Assembly (NCBI RefSeq): GCF_001422375.1
Contig: NZ_LMMU01000001.1
Coordinates: forward strand, 1,404,228-1,468,227
Reading direction: 5' to 3'
Source: Methylobacterium sp. Leaf99
Lineage (GTDB): Bacteria > Pseudomonadota > Alphaproteobacteria > Rhizobiales > Beijerinckiaceae
Length of the DNA: 64,000 nucleotides
Shown here: positions 18,896 to 30,021 of the stretch, in pieces
Position numbering within the stretch: the first letter of the stretch is position 1
How the letters are laid out: each line of letters opens with the position of its first letter
The notes under the pieces: model-generated
Seen by the model: only the letters and a program-made list of their open reading frames with translations
The model's database searches: none
Told to the model about the DNA's origin: nothing
Program-made: the position numbers and the translations under genes

Positions 18896-19342
18896 TCACG
18901 CCGCCGGCACCGGTCCGGCGGCGTCACCCTCGGGCGACAGAACGCGGCGCAGGGCATCGGGAAGGCGGATGGCCCGGCCGTCTCGCACGCAGGCGACGAC
19001 GACCTCGGCCTTCACCAGGAGCTCGTCCCCGCGCCGGACCTCCTGGGCGAGATGCATCGAGGCGCCCTTCATCGCAGCCGTCCAGGTCCGGATGTCCAGG
19101 AGGTCGTCCATTCGCGCGGGCTTGGCGTAGTCGATCACCATCCGGCGCACGACGAAGTGCAGGCCGGCGGCATCCCGGTGCAGGTCGGACTGGTCACCGG
19201 CCAAGCCGCGCAGCAATTCGGTGCGCCCGCGCTCCATGAAGCGCAGGTAGCTCGCATGGTAGACGAAGCCGGAGAAGTCGGTGTCCTCGTAATAGACCCG
19301 CACGGGCTGACGATGGACGCCGGGGAGGTCGGTTTCGCTCAA
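18896..19342 (-). CDS. ybgC: YbgC-type acyl-CoA thioesterase
   Basis: A 148-residue hot-dog thioesterase with the catalytic segment VYYEDTDFSGFVYHASYLRFMERGRTE (YEDTD...YH). Tol-Pal-linked YbgC hydrolyses short acyl-CoA or acyl-ACP thioesters and is thought to act in phospholipid metabolism. It sits 37 bases after ruvB and before the tol operon, as in many proteobacteria, except for the intervening chemoreceptor. Confidence 0.88.
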   Translation of the reverse strand: MSETDLPGVHRQPVRVYYEDTDFSGFVYHASYLRFMERGRTELLRGLAGDQSDLHRDAAGLHFVVRRMVIDYAKPARMDDLLDIRTWTAAMKGASMHLAQEVRRGDELLVKAEVVVACVRDGRAIRLPDALRRVLSPEGDAAGPVPAA

Positions 19343-19379
19343 GGGCGGCTCTCCTGTGGCGGGGCTCGAAGGGACCCCA

Positions 19380-20501
<1,122 letters not shown>

Positions 20502-20625
20502 ACGGACTCTCGGTGGGGCCCGGCGGGGCCTGCGTCCAGCAACTGTTGTCGGGGCCGATGTCGCACACCAGCCCGGATCGCGCTACATTCGCGGCGTCGG
20601 CGGATGGCCGTCGGGGGAGCTCACG

Positions 20626-21210
20626 ATGGACAACGCGTCCGCCGAGTTCGAGAGGATGGATTTCGACGACTTCGAGGAATTGCTGGCCGACAAGCCGCGC
20701 AACGAGCGCTGGGAGTTGATCGGCGGCCGCGTCGTCCGGATGATGGTCGGCGCGCGCTGGGAGCACGGACGGATCGTCCAGAACATCGCAAGCCATCTGC
20801 ATCAAGGCTTTCGGGCGAAAGGATCGTCCTGCCAGACGTTTGCCGAGACGTTCTACCTGAAGAGCCGCCCCCTCGACGGGGCGTTGTTACCCGACGTTCT
20901 CGTTGTGTGCGGCGGCATCGAAGCGGGCGCCACTTCGGTGGACAATCCCACGGTGCTGATCGAAGTGGTCTCGCCCGGCACGGAAGCGCGCGACCGCCTG
21001 GAGAAGTGGCGGATCTACCAACAGCTGCCGGCCCTGCAGCACTACGTCCTTGTGGCACGGGACCGACCACACCTCGAGGTTTACGATCGGGTCGATGAAG
21101 CCTGGAGCGGCTTTCGGGTTATCGAGGGCATGGACGCGACGCTCGAACTCGTCGCGATCCAGGCGTCCCTGCCCTTGAGCGAAGTCTATTGGAGCGTCTT
21201 CGGCCCCTGA
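20626..21210 (+). CDS. Uma2-family putative restriction endonuclease
   Basis: A 194-residue Uma2/DUF820 protein with the PD-(D/E)xK-like core: ELIGGRVVRM, LLPDVLVVC (D), and VLIEVVSPGTEARDRLEKWRIYQ (E-V-x-S...K). Function of the family is not established. It is divergent from ruvB. Longer upstream frames overlap ruvB and are discarded. Confidence 0.8.
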   Translation: MDNASAEFERMDFDDFEELLADKPRNERWELIGGRVVRMMVGARWEHGRIVQNIASHLHQGFRAKGSSCQTFAETFYLKSRPLDGALLPDVLVVCGGIEAGATSVDNPTVLIEVVSPGTEARDRLEKWRIYQQLPALQHYVLVARDRPHLEVYDRVDEAWSGFRVIEGMDATLELVAIQASLPLSEVYWSVFGP

Positions 21211-21238
21211 AAAATCCCGCGGCGCCCGAAGCGCCGCG
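21209..21238 (-). terminator. Intrinsic terminator downstream of bacterioferritin
   Basis: A perfect 8-bp stem (CGCGGCGC / GCGCCGCG) with a CCGAA loop. On the minus strand it is followed by GGGATTTTTC, giving a classical U-tract 16 bases after the bacterioferritin stop. It may also stop plus-strand transcription of the Uma2 gene. Confidence 0.75.
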
Positions 21239-21253
21239 AGAGACCCTATCATC

Positions 21254-21751
21254 TCACTCGGCTTCGGGCGCGATGGGCTCCAGGCCGCCGATGTGCTTCT
21301 GCGCGTAGAGCGGCAGGCCGACCTGGGAGATCAGTTCGAGCTGGGTCTCCAAAAAGTCGATATGGCCTTCCTCGTCCTCGGCCAGATCCTCGAACAGGCG
21401 CTTCGACACGCGGTCGTTGATCGAATCGCAGTACTTGGCGGCCTCGAGATAGAGCGCCCGCGCCTCGGTCTCGGCGGCGAGATCGCACTCGATGATTTCC
21501 TGCACGTTCTGGCCGATCCGCAGGGGATCGAGTTCCTGCAGGTTGGGGAAGCCGTCGAGGAACAGAATGCGATCGACGAAGCGATCGGCGTGGTTCATCT
21601 CCTCAATGGATTCCTTGCGCCAGAACTTGGCCAGCTCGATGTAGCCCCAATCATTGAGCATGCGGAAATGGAGCCAGTACTGGCTGACCGCCGTCAGTTC
21701 GCTGCGCAGTCCCCGATTGAGGTACTCGACGACCTTCGCATCACCCTTCAT
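21254..21751 (-). CDS. bfr: Bacterioferritin
   Basis: A 165-residue ferritin-like four-helix protein starting [32 protein letters not shown]. It has ferroxidase ligands (E in [21 protein letters not shown]) and the haem-ligand Met in the [15 protein letters not shown] region. It stores iron in the cytoplasm. The neighbouring ferredoxin gene is its usual release partner. An earlier in-frame ATG adds residues outside the family. Confidence 0.95.
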   Translation of the reverse strand: MKGDAKVVEYLNRGLRSELTAVSQYWLHFRMLNDWGYIELAKFWRKESIEEMNHADRFVDRILFLDGFPNLQELDPLRIGQNVQEIIECDLAAETEARALYLEAAKYCDSINDRVSKRLFEDLAEDEEGHIDFLETQLELISQVGLPLYAQKHIGGLEPIAPEAE

Positions 21752-21811
21752 CCGCCCATTCTCCCTTGAGGCACCGTGGCCGGAAGGGAGCGTGGCACCT
21801 CGCACAGGCGC

Positions 21812-22081
21812 TCAGGCGGCGATCCCTTCCTCCGCAGTTTGGAGCTTGACCAAACTACAGCCCGTTGCGCAAGTCGTCGAGCACGCATGGCCGGCCTCCT
21901 CGAGGGCGGCTTGCAGGGCGTTCTGCATGATCGACCGGATGGTGCGGGCGCAGCGCCCGCATTTCGGGCTGCAGCCGAGGCAGGCCTGGACCTGGGCCGG
22001 CGTGCGGGGACAATCCGGGCCGCGATGGAGGCAGGCGCGGACCGCGTTGTCGGACAGGACGTTGCAGGAACAGACGATCAT
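21812..22081 (-). CDS. bfd: Bacterioferritin-associated ferredoxin (Bfd-like [2Fe-2S])
   Basis: An 89-residue protein with the Bfd cluster ligands C4-x-C6 and C41-x2-C44 (KCGRC) in the BFD fold. It donates electrons to reduce and mobilise bacterioferritin iron. It lies 60 bases upstream of bfr on the same strand. The C-terminus has three extra Cys (HACSTTCATGC), unusual for E. coli-type Bfd and of unknown role. Confidence 0.9.
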   Translation of the reverse strand: MIVCSCNVLSDNAVRACLHRGPDCPRTPAQVQACLGCSPKCGRCARTIRSIMQNALQAALEEAGHACSTTCATGCSLVKLQTAEEGIAA

Positions 22082-22286
22082 GCGGGACCGAAACTCGCGC
22101 TGGGCATCGTGCCGTTGGGGAGGATGCCGGGGCCTAGGGCCCGACCCCTGTCTCGAACGCTAGATTAGAATCACTAGAAACTGCTGTCTTTACAGGACCT
22201 TAGAGGCCCGGGGCGAATCTGGCAATGTCCGTGCACGCCGTCAAGGGCACAATTGCATTGGGCGCCAACGATCCCGCGCGGGCGTT

Positions 22287-22904
22287 TCAACGGGCGAGTT
22301 CGCGAAGCCCCAGCCGGATCAGGGTCTTGGCCTCGGCGCCCTCCCCCGCGCCCGCCAGCACCACCGCGATGGCGGCCGAGGCCTGCACCGGGGCATAGCC
22401 GAGATTGACCAGGGCCGAGACGGCGTCGGCCACGGGCTGGGGCGCGGAGCGGTCCTGCACGGCGCCGTTGAGGGCGATGACGGACGGATCGATGGGGGCG
22501 TAGGCCGGGGCCTTGTCCTTGAGTTCGGCGACCAGCCGGGCGGCGAGGCGCGGGCCGACGCCGGGTGCGCGCGCGACGGCAGTCTTGTCGCCGAGGGCGA
22601 TGGCGGAGGCCAGAGCCTCCGGCTCCAGCACGGAGAGCAACCCGAGGGCCACCTTCGAGCCGACGCCCTGCACGGTCTGGAGCAGGCGGAACCACTCGCG
22701 CTCGGGATCGGAGCGGAAGCCGTAGAGGCGGATCATGTCCTCGCGGACATGGGTGTCGATGGCAAGGCTCGCGGCCTCGCCGATGGCGGGCATGCGCTGG
22801 AGCGTGCGGGCCGAGCAATGCACCACGTAGCCGACCCCCTGAACGTCGAGGATCACGAAGTCCTCTCCGTAGGAATCCACGACGCCCTTCAGCTTGCCGA
22901 TCAT
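22287..22904 (-). CDS. ruvA: RuvA Holliday-junction DNA-binding subunit
   Basis: A 205-residue protein with OB fold ([26 protein letters not shown]), two helix-hairpin-helix motifs ([33 protein letters not shown]) and a C-terminal domain III that binds RuvB. Forms the tetramer that holds the four-way junction. Confidence 0.95.
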   Translation of the reverse strand: MIGKLKGVVDSYGEDFVILDVQGVGYVVHCSARTLQRMPAIGEAASLAIDTHVREDMIRLYGFRSDPEREWFRLLQTVQGVGSKVALGLLSVLEPEALASAIALGDKTAVARAPGVGPRLAARLVAELKDKAPAYAPIDPSVIALNGAVQDRSAPQPVADAVSALVNLGYAPVQASAAIAVVLAGAGEGAEAKTLIRLGLRELAR

Positions 22905-22978
22905 GCGAAGTCTCTTATCAGAGGGGACGGGGCGGTGTCCGAGGATTGGCCGGGCGGCCCGGAGAACCGAGGGGCGAC

Positions 22979-23707
22979 ATGAAGCATGGATCCGTCACCA
23001 ATCCGCAGGCGCGCACCGGCCGGACGGGCCCGAGCAGGGCGCCCCTGGGCAAGGCCGCCCTGGGCAAGGCCGCCCTGGGTAAGGCCGCCCTGCGCAGTAG
23101 CACCGTTCTCGCCCTGACGCTGCTGGGTCTCGCCGGCCCCCACGCGCAGGAGACGCCCCCGCCGGCCCCCACCACCGACCCGACGCAGGTCCGCTCCGGG
23201 GCCTACCGCCTCGATCCGGCCCACGGCAAGATCACCTGGTCGCTCGGCCACCTCGGCTTCTCGACCTATTACGGGCAGATCACCGACGTGGCGGCGGAGG
23301 CGAGCCTCGACGCGAAGGCCCCGGACAAGAGCCGCATCAGCGTCACCGTCGGCACGCCGAGCATCACCGGACTCAACGACAAGCTCGACGCCCACCTCAA
23401 GAGCCCGGACTTCTTCGACACGCAGAAATTCCCCACGGCGACCTTCGTCAGCACCTCCGTCGAGCCGACCAGTCCGACGACGGCGCGGGTCAACGGCGAA
23501 CTCACCCTCAAGGGGGTCACCAGACCGGTCTCGTTCGACGCCACCTTCAACCAGGCCGGGCTCCACCCCGTCGACAAGCTCTACACCGTCGGATTCGACG
23601 GGCGGGCGGTGATCAAGCGCTCGGAGTTCGGGATCACCGCCTACCTGTCGATGGTGGGCGACGAGGTGACCCTGCGCCTGGAGGGCGAGTTCAAGGCGGT
23701 ACCCTGA
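22979..23707 (+). CDS. YceI-family periplasmic lipid-binding-like protein
   Basis: A 242-residue protein with an N-terminal export signal ([19 protein letters not shown]) and a YceI lipocalin-like beta barrel: [58 protein letters not shown]. Family members bind polyisoprenoids or quinone-like lipids in the periplasm. The N-terminal region before the signal is lengthened by a tandem repeat ([19 protein letters not shown]). The true start could lie after the repeat. Confidence 0.85.
   Translation: MKHGSVTNPQARTGRTGPSRAPLGKAALGKAALGKAALRSSTVLALTLLGLAGPHAQETPPPAPTTDPTQVRSGAYRLDPAHGKITWSLGHLGFSTYYGQITDVAAEASLDAKAPDKSRISVTVGTPSITGLNDKLDAHLKSPDFFDTQKFPTATFVSTSVEPTSPTTARVNGELTLKGVTRPVSFDATFNQAGLHPVDKLYTVGFDGRAVIKRSEFGITAYLSMVGDEVTLRLEGEFKAVP
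23045..23092 (+). repeat. 15-bp tandem repeat at start of the yceI-like gene
   Basis: CTGGGCAAGGCCGCC is repeated about three times in a row (the third with a C-to-T change) and in frame, encoding LGKAA units directly before the signal peptide. Copy number could vary by slippage and change the signal's n-region. Confidence 0.7.
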
Positions 23708-23729
23708 CGGCCGGCCGCGCCGGGCGATC

Positions 23730-24305
23730 TCAGAGGGTGATGTGCTGGTCGATCGCCTGGGGGGCGAACGCCCTGTCGAACACCGCGCCGATCCCGTGCT
23801 CGAAGTGACGGGCGACGCGGGCCGCCGTCCGGCCGATGGTGATGGGCGCGCCGATGGCGATCTGCACGTCGAGGGTGAAGGCGACGCCGGACGCCGAGAC
23901 GTTGAGAAGCCTGGCCGGCACGATCCGGCCATCCGCGAGTTCGACGGTCACGTCGGTCTCCAGGGGCGTCACCCGGGGATGGACGCGGACGGGGGCGGTC
24001 GCCTCCTGCTGCTCCGAGAGCAGGCGCAGTTCCCGGGCGACGCTGGCGACGGCCTGCTGTTTCGCAAGGAGGCGGACGACGAAGGCGTGGTCACCGATGC
24101 TGACCACGCGGGTTTCCACGGCGCCGATATGGCGGATGTTGCAGGTCAGTTCCTCGTCGACGAGCGGGGTGGTGGCGGAGCGGAAGTGAATTCCGTCCGG
24201 GGAGACGATGTCCGTCACGGCGTAAAACTCGGAGCGATCCCGTCCCCAGCACAGGGCCGGGACGACCACCGTGTGGTGATGGGGTTTCGCGTGCGGGTGT
24301 CTCAT
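23730..24305 (-). CDS. PilZ-domain protein
   Basis: A 191-residue protein starting MRHPHAKPHHHTVVVPA. A PilZ-like domain sits at the C-terminal half (RVHPRVTPLETDVTVELADGRIVPARLLNVSASGVAF), with the D/N-x-S-x-x-G element present. The usual RxxxR is only partly kept, so c-di-GMP binding is uncertain. The first ~90 residues form a second barrel-like YcgR-N-type segment. No secretion signal. Confidence 0.65.
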   Translation of the reverse strand: MRHPHAKPHHHTVVVPALCWGRDRSEFYAVTDIVSPDGIHFRSATTPLVDEELTCNIRHIGAVETRVVSIGDHAFVVRLLAKQQAVASVARELRLLSEQQEATAPVRVHPRVTPLETDVTVELADGRIVPARLLNVSASGVAFTLDVQIAIGAPITIGRTAARVARHFEHGIGAVFDRAFAPQAIDQHITL

Positions 24306-24520
24306 CGCTCTCACTGTGCCGCTCGCGGGCATCGTAGGATCGGGAGTCTTTCGATCGCTCTCGCGGGATAGGAAGAGTTGTAGCGATTCCGTCGAACGAC
24401 GGGCCCTTCCTCCCGGACCGGGCGCCCCCGCGGATGGGGCCTCCCAGTTCCGGGCGGCCCGAAGCGCCACCCTCAGCCCGAACCGCCAGGTGGCGTCCCG
24501 GTGCGATCAGCCCGGTGCGA

Positions 24521-25090
24521 TCAGCCCGCTTTGGCCAGGGCCGCGGCGATGCGGGCGGCGGCAAGCGCGCTCATCCCCGGCACGGGGGCATGCCGGCTCT
24601 TGAGGGCGTGGGAGGCGCGGTGGTTGGCGTGGGTGACGGCGATGGCCAGGGCGTCGGCGGCATCGGCCGTCTTGAACTCGGCCTTCGGCATCAGGAACTT
24701 CACCATGGCCTGGATCTGCACCTTGTCGGCGTGACCGGCCCCGCAGACGGTCTTCTTGACGAGGTTGGCGGCGTATTCCGACACCGGCAAACCCGCCAGC
24801 GCCGGGACCAGCAGGGCGATGGCGCGGGCATGTCCGAGCTTCAGCGTCGCCTGGGCGTCCTTGTTGACGAAGGTCTCCTCCACGGCGACCTCGTCGGGGG
24901 AAAACCCCCGGACCACCCGGCTGATGCCCTCGTGCAGCTCGCGCAGGCGGAGCGCCAGGGGCAGGTCGCCATCGGAGGTGACGACGCCGCAATCGACGTA
25001 GGCGAGCTTGGTCCCCGTGACGGTGATCACGCCCCAGCCGGTGCGGCGCAGTCCGGGATCGATGCCGAGGATGCGGACGGGAGCGGTCAT
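24521..25090 (-). CDS. ruvC: RuvC Holliday-junction resolvase
   Basis: A 189-residue RNase-H-fold nuclease: [14 protein letters not shown] (D11), [11 protein letters not shown] (Glu), and [12 protein letters not shown] (two acidic catalytic residues). It cuts the junction held by RuvAB. The ATG at MTAPVRILG begins directly at the first strand; a longer frame upstream is unneeded. Confidence 0.95.
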   Translation of the reverse strand: MTAPVRILGIDPGLRRTGWGVITVTGTKLAYVDCGVVTSDGDLPLALRLRELHEGISRVVRGFSPDEVAVEETFVNKDAQATLKLGHARAIALLVPALAGLPVSEYAANLVKKTVCGAGHADKVQIQAMVKFLMPKAEFKTADAADALAIAVTHANHRASHALKSRHAPVPGMSALAAARIAAALAKAG

Positions 25091-25190
25091 GCGTGGTGGC
25101 CCTGGAGCGCGCGGGTCGCGCCGGCGTCGAGCGTTAGGCACATACCGTGAACGGACCGTTTCGCCAAACCCCTCCCCCCGAAATGCGAAC

Positions 25191-25216
25191 GGCGCGGCCC
25201 CGCGAAGGGCCGCGCC
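25191..25216. terminator. Hairpin after glnII
   Basis: A 10-bp perfect stem (GGCGCGGCCC / GGGCCGCGCC) with a CGCGAA loop lies between the glnII stop and the ruvC start. No T-tract is visible on the minus strand, so terminator strength is unclear. Confidence 0.5.
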
Positions 25217-25247
25217 GCGCTCTGGAGGATCGGGAAAGCCGGTCGCC

Positions 25248-26288
25248 TCAGGCGGCCGCGGAGACTCCGGCGGCGGTGGGAACCGAGGCCACGGTCTTCA
25301 GGATCTGCGAGGCGATCTGGTAGGGGTCCCCCTGGCTGTTGGGACGGCGGTCCTCCAGGTAGCCCTTGTACGCGTTGTTGACGAAGCTGTGCGGCACGCG
25401 GATCGAGGCGCCGCGATCGGCGACGCCGTAGCTGAACTCGTTGATCGCCGCGGTCTCGTGCTTGCCCGTCAGGCGCATGTGGTTGTCGGGGCCGTAGACG
25501 GCGATGTGGTCGTCGAGGTTGTCCTTGAAGGCGGCCATCAGCGCCTCGAAGTAAGCCTTGCCGCCCACCGTGCGCAGGTGCTCCGTCGAGAAGTTGGCGT
25601 GCATGCCCGAGCCGTTCCAGTCCGTGGCACCCAGGGGCTTGCAATGGTACTCGACGTCGATCTCGTAGCTCTCGCACAGGCGCTGGAGGATGTAGCGGGC
25701 GACCCACATCTCGTCGGCGGCCTTCTTGGAGCCCTTGCCGAAGATCTGGAACTCCCACTGGCCCTTGGCGACCTCGGCGTTGATGCCCTCGTGGTTGATG
25801 CCGGCGTCGAGGCAGAGGTCGAGGTGCTCCTCGACGATCTTGCGGGCGATGGAGCCGACTTCCTTGTAGCCGACGCCGCAATAGTACGGTCCCTGGGGCG
25901 CCGGATAGCCGGAAGCGGGGAAGCCGAGCGGACGGCCGTCCTTGTAGAAGAAGTACTCCTGCTCGAAGCCGAACCAGGCGCCGTCGTCATCCAGGATGGT
26001 GGCGCGCTTGTTGGAGGCGTGGGGGGTGACGCCGTCCGGCATCATCACTTCGCACATGACCAGGACGCCGTTCTTGCGGGTCGCGTCGGGGAAGTGGCGC
26101 ACGGGCTTCAGCATGCAATCGGAAGAGCCGCCCTCGGCCTGCATGGTCGAGCTGCCGTCGAAGCCCCACATGGGAAGCTGATCGAGGGTCGGGAAGCCGT
26201 CGAATTCCTTGATCTGCGTCTTCCCGCGCAGGTTGGGGACGGGCGTGTAGCCGTCCAGCCAGATGTATTCGAGCTTGTACTTCGTCAT
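25248..26288 (-). CDS. glnII: Type II (eukaryote-like) glutamine synthetase
   Basis: A 346-residue GSII enzyme: [20 protein letters not shown], the MWGFDGSST loop, [12 protein letters not shown] catalytic region, and [14 protein letters not shown] metal/glutamate-binding strand. It makes glutamine from glutamate and ammonia with ATP. GSII is typical of rhizobia, Methylobacterium relatives and eukaryotes, and is made alongside GlnA under nitrogen limitation. Upstream elements (26373-26388 and 26462-26478) fit sigma-54/NtrC control. A DUF2735 gene is divergent from it, as in rhizobia. Confidence 0.95.
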   Translation of the reverse strand: MTKYKLEYIWLDGYTPVPNLRGKTQIKEFDGFPTLDQLPMWGFDGSSTMQAEGGSSDCMLKPVRHFPDATRKNGVLVMCEVMMPDGVTPHASNKRATILDDDGAWFGFEQEYFFYKDGRPLGFPASGYPAPQGPYYCGVGYKEVGSIARKIVEEHLDLCLDAGINHEGINAEVAKGQWEFQIFGKGSKKAADEMWVARYILQRLCESYEIDVEYHCKPLGATDWNGSGMHANFSTEHLRTVGGKAYFEALMAAFKDNLDDHIAVYGPDNHMRLTGKHETAAINEFSYGVADRGASIRVPHSFVNNAYKGYLEDRRPNSQGDPYQIASQILKTVASVPTAAGVSAAA

Positions 26289-26372
26289 CGTGAAGTCTCT
26301 CTTCCGTTCGCGGTGCGGACCACCGCCGAGCGCGGACCGTCGACCGCCCCAGGGAACTGCCGCCCTCGCAAA

Positions 26373-26388
26373 AGCATTTGCTATGCCA
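26373..26388 (-). promoter_or_regulatory. Sigma-54 promoter of glnII
   Basis: On the minus strand TGGCATAGCAAATGCT matches the sigma-54 consensus TGGCAC-N5-TTGCW at nearly every position, with the invariant GG-N10-GC spacing. Predicted start is near 26362, giving a leader of about 75 bases before the glnII ATG. Confidence 0.75.
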
Positions 26389-26461
26389 ATCAAACCTAGA
26401 TCCGTTCGCCCGTCGGGACCGGCTAAGTCCCCCTTGGGATCCAGCCTTCGGATGCGGCATT

Positions 26462-26478
26462 TGCCCAGCAATTGGGCA
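26462..26478. promoter_or_regulatory. NtrC-like enhancer site
   Basis: TGCCCA-GCAAT-TGGGCA is a perfect 6-bp inverted repeat with 17-bp total length, the geometry of NtrC sites (TGCACC-N5-GGTGCA). It lies about 75-90 bp upstream of the sigma-54 element, the expected place for a bound activator. Confidence 0.6.
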
Positions 26479-26757
26479 TTTTGCATTGTTTTTCATCATA
26501 CGATGCCCATGCCATGTTCTTGAGCAGACACAGCGAAGCATAGGCTCGATATCGGCACCTCGAAATCTCGTTTACCCCGAACGAGGATTTCCCCATCGAA
26601 CTATTGCATCGCGTTTTAGCAATCGCCGGCATGCGCATATTTCCGGCAGATGCGCGTTTTATTCGCGTCAGGCCGCGCATTCCCAGGGCAGAGGGTCTAT
26701 GTTGTGCTCAGCGTTCGAGCGGCGCCGTCGGTGCCGCTCCCAGGGAGACTCAGTTCG

Positions 26758-26949
26758 ATGACGCCGTCCGCCACGCGTGAGACCGCCAAGATCTACGCCT
26801 TCCCGACCGGGGGCCGCCTCGGCGCGGACCGCCGCGAGGCCAGCCGCCCGCGCGGCGAAACGAAGGCGATGCAGCCACCGGCCGCGTTCGCCGCCTGCGG
26901 CTATCATGAGGCCGCCCTGGTGGACGCGGACCGCTCGCGCAAGTCCTGA
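26758..26949 (+). CDS. DUF2735-family small protein
   Basis: A 63-residue protein with the DUF2735 pattern: AKIYAFPTGGR near the start and GYHEAALVDADRSRKS at the end. Such genes commonly accompany glnII in alphaproteobacteria, so a role in glutamine synthetase control has been suspected but is unproven. CAGGGAGACTCAGTTCG precedes the ATG. Confidence 0.75.
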   Translation: MTPSATRETAKIYAFPTGGRLGADRREASRPRGETKAMQPPAAFAACGYHEAALVDADRSRKS

Positions 26950-26955
26950 CGGCGA

Positions 26956-27900
26956 TCAGACGCCGAAGATCGACCAGCCGAGGCGCCGGGTGAGGGTTTC
27001 GAGGGCGATCCGGCCGAGGTGGGAATTGCCCGAGGCGTCGAGGCCGGGGGACCACACGGCGATGGAGGCACGCCCCGGCGCCACGGCCAGGATGCCGCCG
27101 CCGACGCCGCTCTTGCCCGGCAGGCCGACGCGGTAGGCGAACTCGCCCGACCCGTCGTAATGGCCGCAGGTGAGCATCACGGCGTTGATGCGGCGTGCCC
27201 GCTCCGCCGAAATCACGGAATGGCCCGTCGAGGGCATCCGGCCCGAATGCACGAGGTAACGCCCGGCCCTGGCGAGTTGCCGGCACGTCATGCTGATCGC
27301 ACAGTGGTGGAAGTAGACGCCCAGGGTGAAGTCCACCGGGTTGTCGAGGACGCCGAAGGATTTCATGTAATTCGCGAGCGCGACGTTGCGGAATCCCGTG
27401 CGGAGTTCCGAGGCCGCCACCGCCTCGTCGATGGTGATGCTCGGGTCCTCGGCCAGGAACTGCATGAAGCGCAAGATCTCGCCCAACCCCTCGCGCGGCT
27501 GATGGCCCGACAGAATCACGTCGGTGACCGCGATGGCGCCGGCGTTGATGAACGGATTGCGCGGGATGCCGCGCTCGCGTTCCAGCTGGACGATGGAGTT
27601 GAACGGGCTCCCCGATGGCTCGCGCCCGACCCGGCGCCACAGGCGGTCGCCGACCATGCCCAGCGCCAGGGTCAGGGTGAACACCTTCGAGATGCTCTGG
27701 ATCGAGAACGCCACGTCGGCGTCGCCCCCGGCCGCGACCACGCCGTCGGCATCGATGACGACGAGGCCGAAGGCGCCCGCATCGACCCGGGCGAGCTCCG
27801 GAATGTAGGTGGCGACCTCGCCCCGGTCGGGCCGCGCCCGCATCTCCTCGGCGATCTCCCGCACGACGGCGTGCAGGTCGGGGCTGGGGCTCTGCGGCAC
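26956..27900 (-). CDS. glsA: Glutaminase A
   Basis: A 314-residue glutaminase with the beta-lactamase-like S-x-x-K motif ([10 protein letters not shown]), [11 protein letters not shown], and Tyr/Lys-containing [16 protein letters not shown]. It hydrolyses glutamine to glutamate and ammonia, opposing the GlnII reaction encoded nearby. The C-terminus ends LGWSIFGV; its length is normal for the family. Confidence 0.93.
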   Translation of the reverse strand: MPQSPSPDLHAVVREIAEEMRARPDRGEVATYIPELARVDAGAFGLVVIDADGVVAAGGDADVAFSIQSISKVFTLTLALGMVGDRLWRRVGREPSGSPFNSIVQLERERGIPRNPFINAGAIAVTDVILSGHQPREGLGEILRFMQFLAEDPSITIDEAVAASELRTGFRNVALANYMKSFGVLDNPVDFTLGVYFHHCAISMTCRQLARAGRYLVHSGRMPSTGHSVISAERARRINAVMLTCGHYDGSGEFAYRVGLPGKSGVGGGILAVAPGRASIAVWSPGLDASGNSHLGRIALETLTRRLGWSIFGV

Positions 27901-27975
27901 GGCGGTCTCACGCGGGCTGAAGGGATTTCCCGACGCGACGCAATGAAACTGCCAAGCCCGGTCTCGACGGGAGCT

Positions 27976-28722
27976 TCAACCCGCCAGCTTCTCCATCAGG
28001 GCCTCGGACAGGGAGAAATTCACGAAGACGTTCTGGACGTCGTCCTGGTCCTCGATCACCTCGACGAGGCGCAGGAGCTTCTCGCCGGTCTCGTCGTCGA
28101 CCTCGATGGTGTTCTGCGCCTTCCAGACCAGGGCCGTGCGGCGGGGCTCGCCGAAGCGCGCTTCCAGCGCCTTGGAGACCTCGCCGTAGGCGTCCTGGGC
28201 GCAGACGATCTCGTGGCCGTCCTCGGACGAGCGCACGTCGTCGGCCCCGGCCTCGATGGCGGCCTCCAGCATGGTGTCGGCATCCGCCACCTTGGCCTCG
28301 AACTCCACCACGCCGACATGGTCGAACATGAACGACACCGCGCCGGTCTCGGCGAGGCTGCCGCCGGACTTGGTGAAGGCCGAACGCACGTCGGAGGCCG
28401 TGCGGTTGCGGTTGTCCGTCTGCGCCTCGACGATGATCGCGGCGCCCCCCGGGCCGTAGCCCTCGTAGCGGATCTCGTCGTAGCTCTCGGCGTCGGCGCC
28501 CGAGGCCTTCTTGATGGCGCGCTCGATGTTGTCCTTGGGCACGTTCTCGGCGCGGGCCGCGATGATGGCGGCGCGCAGGCGGGCGTTCATGGCGGGATCC
28601 GGCAGGCCGAGCTTGGCCGCCACGGTGATCTCGCGGGCGAGCTTGCCGAACATCTTCGAGCGGACCGCATCGACGCGGCCCTTGCGGTGCATGATGTTCT
28701 TGAACTGGGAATGGCCGGCCAT
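27976..28722 (-). CDS. yebC: YebC/TACO1-family translation factor
   Basis: A 248-residue protein: [32 protein letters not shown], then [15 protein letters not shown] and [14 protein letters not shown]. Once called a transcriptional regulator; recent work links the family to relief of ribosome stalling at proline-rich stretches. Length is standard. RuvC-YebC adjacency, common elsewhere, is broken here by the glutamine genes. Confidence 0.93.
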   Translation of the reverse strand: MAGHSQFKNIMHRKGRVDAVRSKMFGKLAREITVAAKLGLPDPAMNARLRAAIIAARAENVPKDNIERAIKKASGADAESYDEIRYEGYGPGGAAIIVEAQTDNRNRTASDVRSAFTKSGGSLAETGAVSFMFDHVGVVEFEAKVADADTMLEAAIEAGADDVRSSEDGHEIVCAQDAYGEVSKALEARFGEPRRTALVWKAQNTIEVDDETGEKLLRLVEVIEDQDDVQNVFVNFSLSEALMEKLAG

Positions 28723-28864
28723 GGCGTGACCTATCTCGCGAAAAAGAGCGGCGCCGGATGAGGCCCGAGCCTCCTCGACGGCGCGGGGCATCGGGAATGG
28801 GCGGCGGTTATAGGCCGGGGGCGTGCGGCGTGGCAACGCGGGCGGGCCCCGGGCGTTGACCCAC

Positions 28865-29062
28865 ATGGATATCCCCCATCACGCACCGGCCCGGGCTCCC
28901 AGGACAGCACTCGGTGGGCCGGCGTCGCCCCCGGAGGCCATCGCGAACAAACCCGTCCGCTGGGGCCGCCTCGGGCTCGTCGCTCTCCTTGGGCTCGCGG
29001 CCGGCACGATCCTCTTCCCCGCCCCGGCGGAGGGTCGTGGGAACAGGCGCCGCGGGGCTTAA
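28865..29062 (+). CDS. Possible small membrane protein upstream of motA
   Basis: A 65-residue frame ([18 protein letters not shown]...) with one hydrophobic segment, [18 protein letters not shown], flanked by Arg residues. No family is recognised. It lies between divergent yebC and motA, and could be a real single-pass protein or chance. Confidence 0.35.
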   Translation: MDIPHHAPARAPRTALGGPASPPEAIANKPVRWGRLGLVALLGLAAGTILFPAPAEGRGNRRRGA

Positions 29063-29146
29063 GGCCCATCCAGCCCCGCGCAAGCCTCTCGCCTTACCTC
29101 CGCTGCCTAGCGTGACACGCGTTCACACCGGCGGAGGCCAGAGACC

Positions 29147-30019
29147 TTGGGCATTGTCATCGGCCTCGTCATCGGAATCGGCTGCATGCTCGGCGGGTTC
29201 GTCGCCATGGGCGGGCACCTCGTGGTGCTCTGGCAGCCGTGGGAGTTCGTGATCATCGGGGGCATGGGAGCGGGGGCCTTCGTCATGGCCAACCCGATGA
29301 AGACCGTGGTCGATTCCGGCAAGGCGAGCGTCGATGCGCTGACCGGCAAGGTGCCGAAGCGCAAGGACTACCTCGAACTCCTCGGCCTCCTCCACGCCCT
29401 CATGCGCGAGCTGAAGGCCAAGCCCCGCAACGAGGTCGAGCCCCACCTCGACGACCCGGCGAACTCCGAGCTGTTCAAGGCCTATCCGACGGTCGCCAAG
29501 AACGCCGACCTCGTCCTGTTCATCTGCGACTACGCCCGCCTCATCCTCATCGGCAACGCCCGCGCCCACGAGATCGAGGCCCTGATGGACGAGGAGATCT
29601 CGGGCTATCGCAAGGACCGGCTCAAGCCCTACGGGGCCGTCACCATGGTGGCCGAGGCGATGCCGGCCCTGGGCATCGTCGCGGCCGTGCTCGGCATCGT
29701 GAAGGCCATGGGGGCGCTCGACCAGTCGCCCCAGATCCTCGGCGGCCTCATCGGCGCGGCGCTGGTGGGCACGTTCTTCGGCGTCTTCATGTCCTACGGC
29801 GTGCTCGCGCCGTTCGCGACCAAGATCAAGGTGATCCGCGAGAAGCAGGCCCATGTCTACATCATCGTCAAGCAGAGCCTGCTCGCCTACATGAGCGGGG
29901 CGGTGCCGCAGATCGCCGTCGAGCACGGCCGCAAGGGCATCTCCCTCGGCGACCGCCCCACCATCGACGAAGTCGAGAACGCCACCGTGAACGGCGGCGC
30001 CCAGCGCGAGGCCGCCTGA
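29147..30019 (+). CDS. motA: MotA flagellar stator subunit
   Basis: A 290-residue proton-channel stator with four membrane helices. It begins LGIVIGLVIGIGCMLGGFVAMGGHL and contains MPALGIVAAVLGIVKAM and GTFFGVFMSYGVLAPFA. With MotB it converts proton flow into torque on FliG. The only start that preserves the conserved N-terminus is TTG at 29147 (GGAGG 13 bases upstream). No motB is in the window. First gene of the flagellar operon. Confidence 0.93.
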   Translation: MGIVIGLVIGIGCMLGGFVAMGGHLVVLWQPWEFVIIGGMGAGAFVMANPMKTVVDSGKASVDALTGKVPKRKDYLELLGLLHALMRELKAKPRNEVEPHLDDPANSELFKAYPTVAKNADLVLFICDYARLILIGNARAHEIEALMDEEISGYRKDRLKPYGAVTMVAEAMPALGIVAAVLGIVKAMGALDQSPQILGGLIGAALVGTFFGVFMSYGVLAPFATKIKVIREKQAHVYIIVKQSLLAYMSGAVPQIAVEHGRKGISLGDRPTIDEVENATVNGGAQREAA

Positions 30020-30021
30020 CC

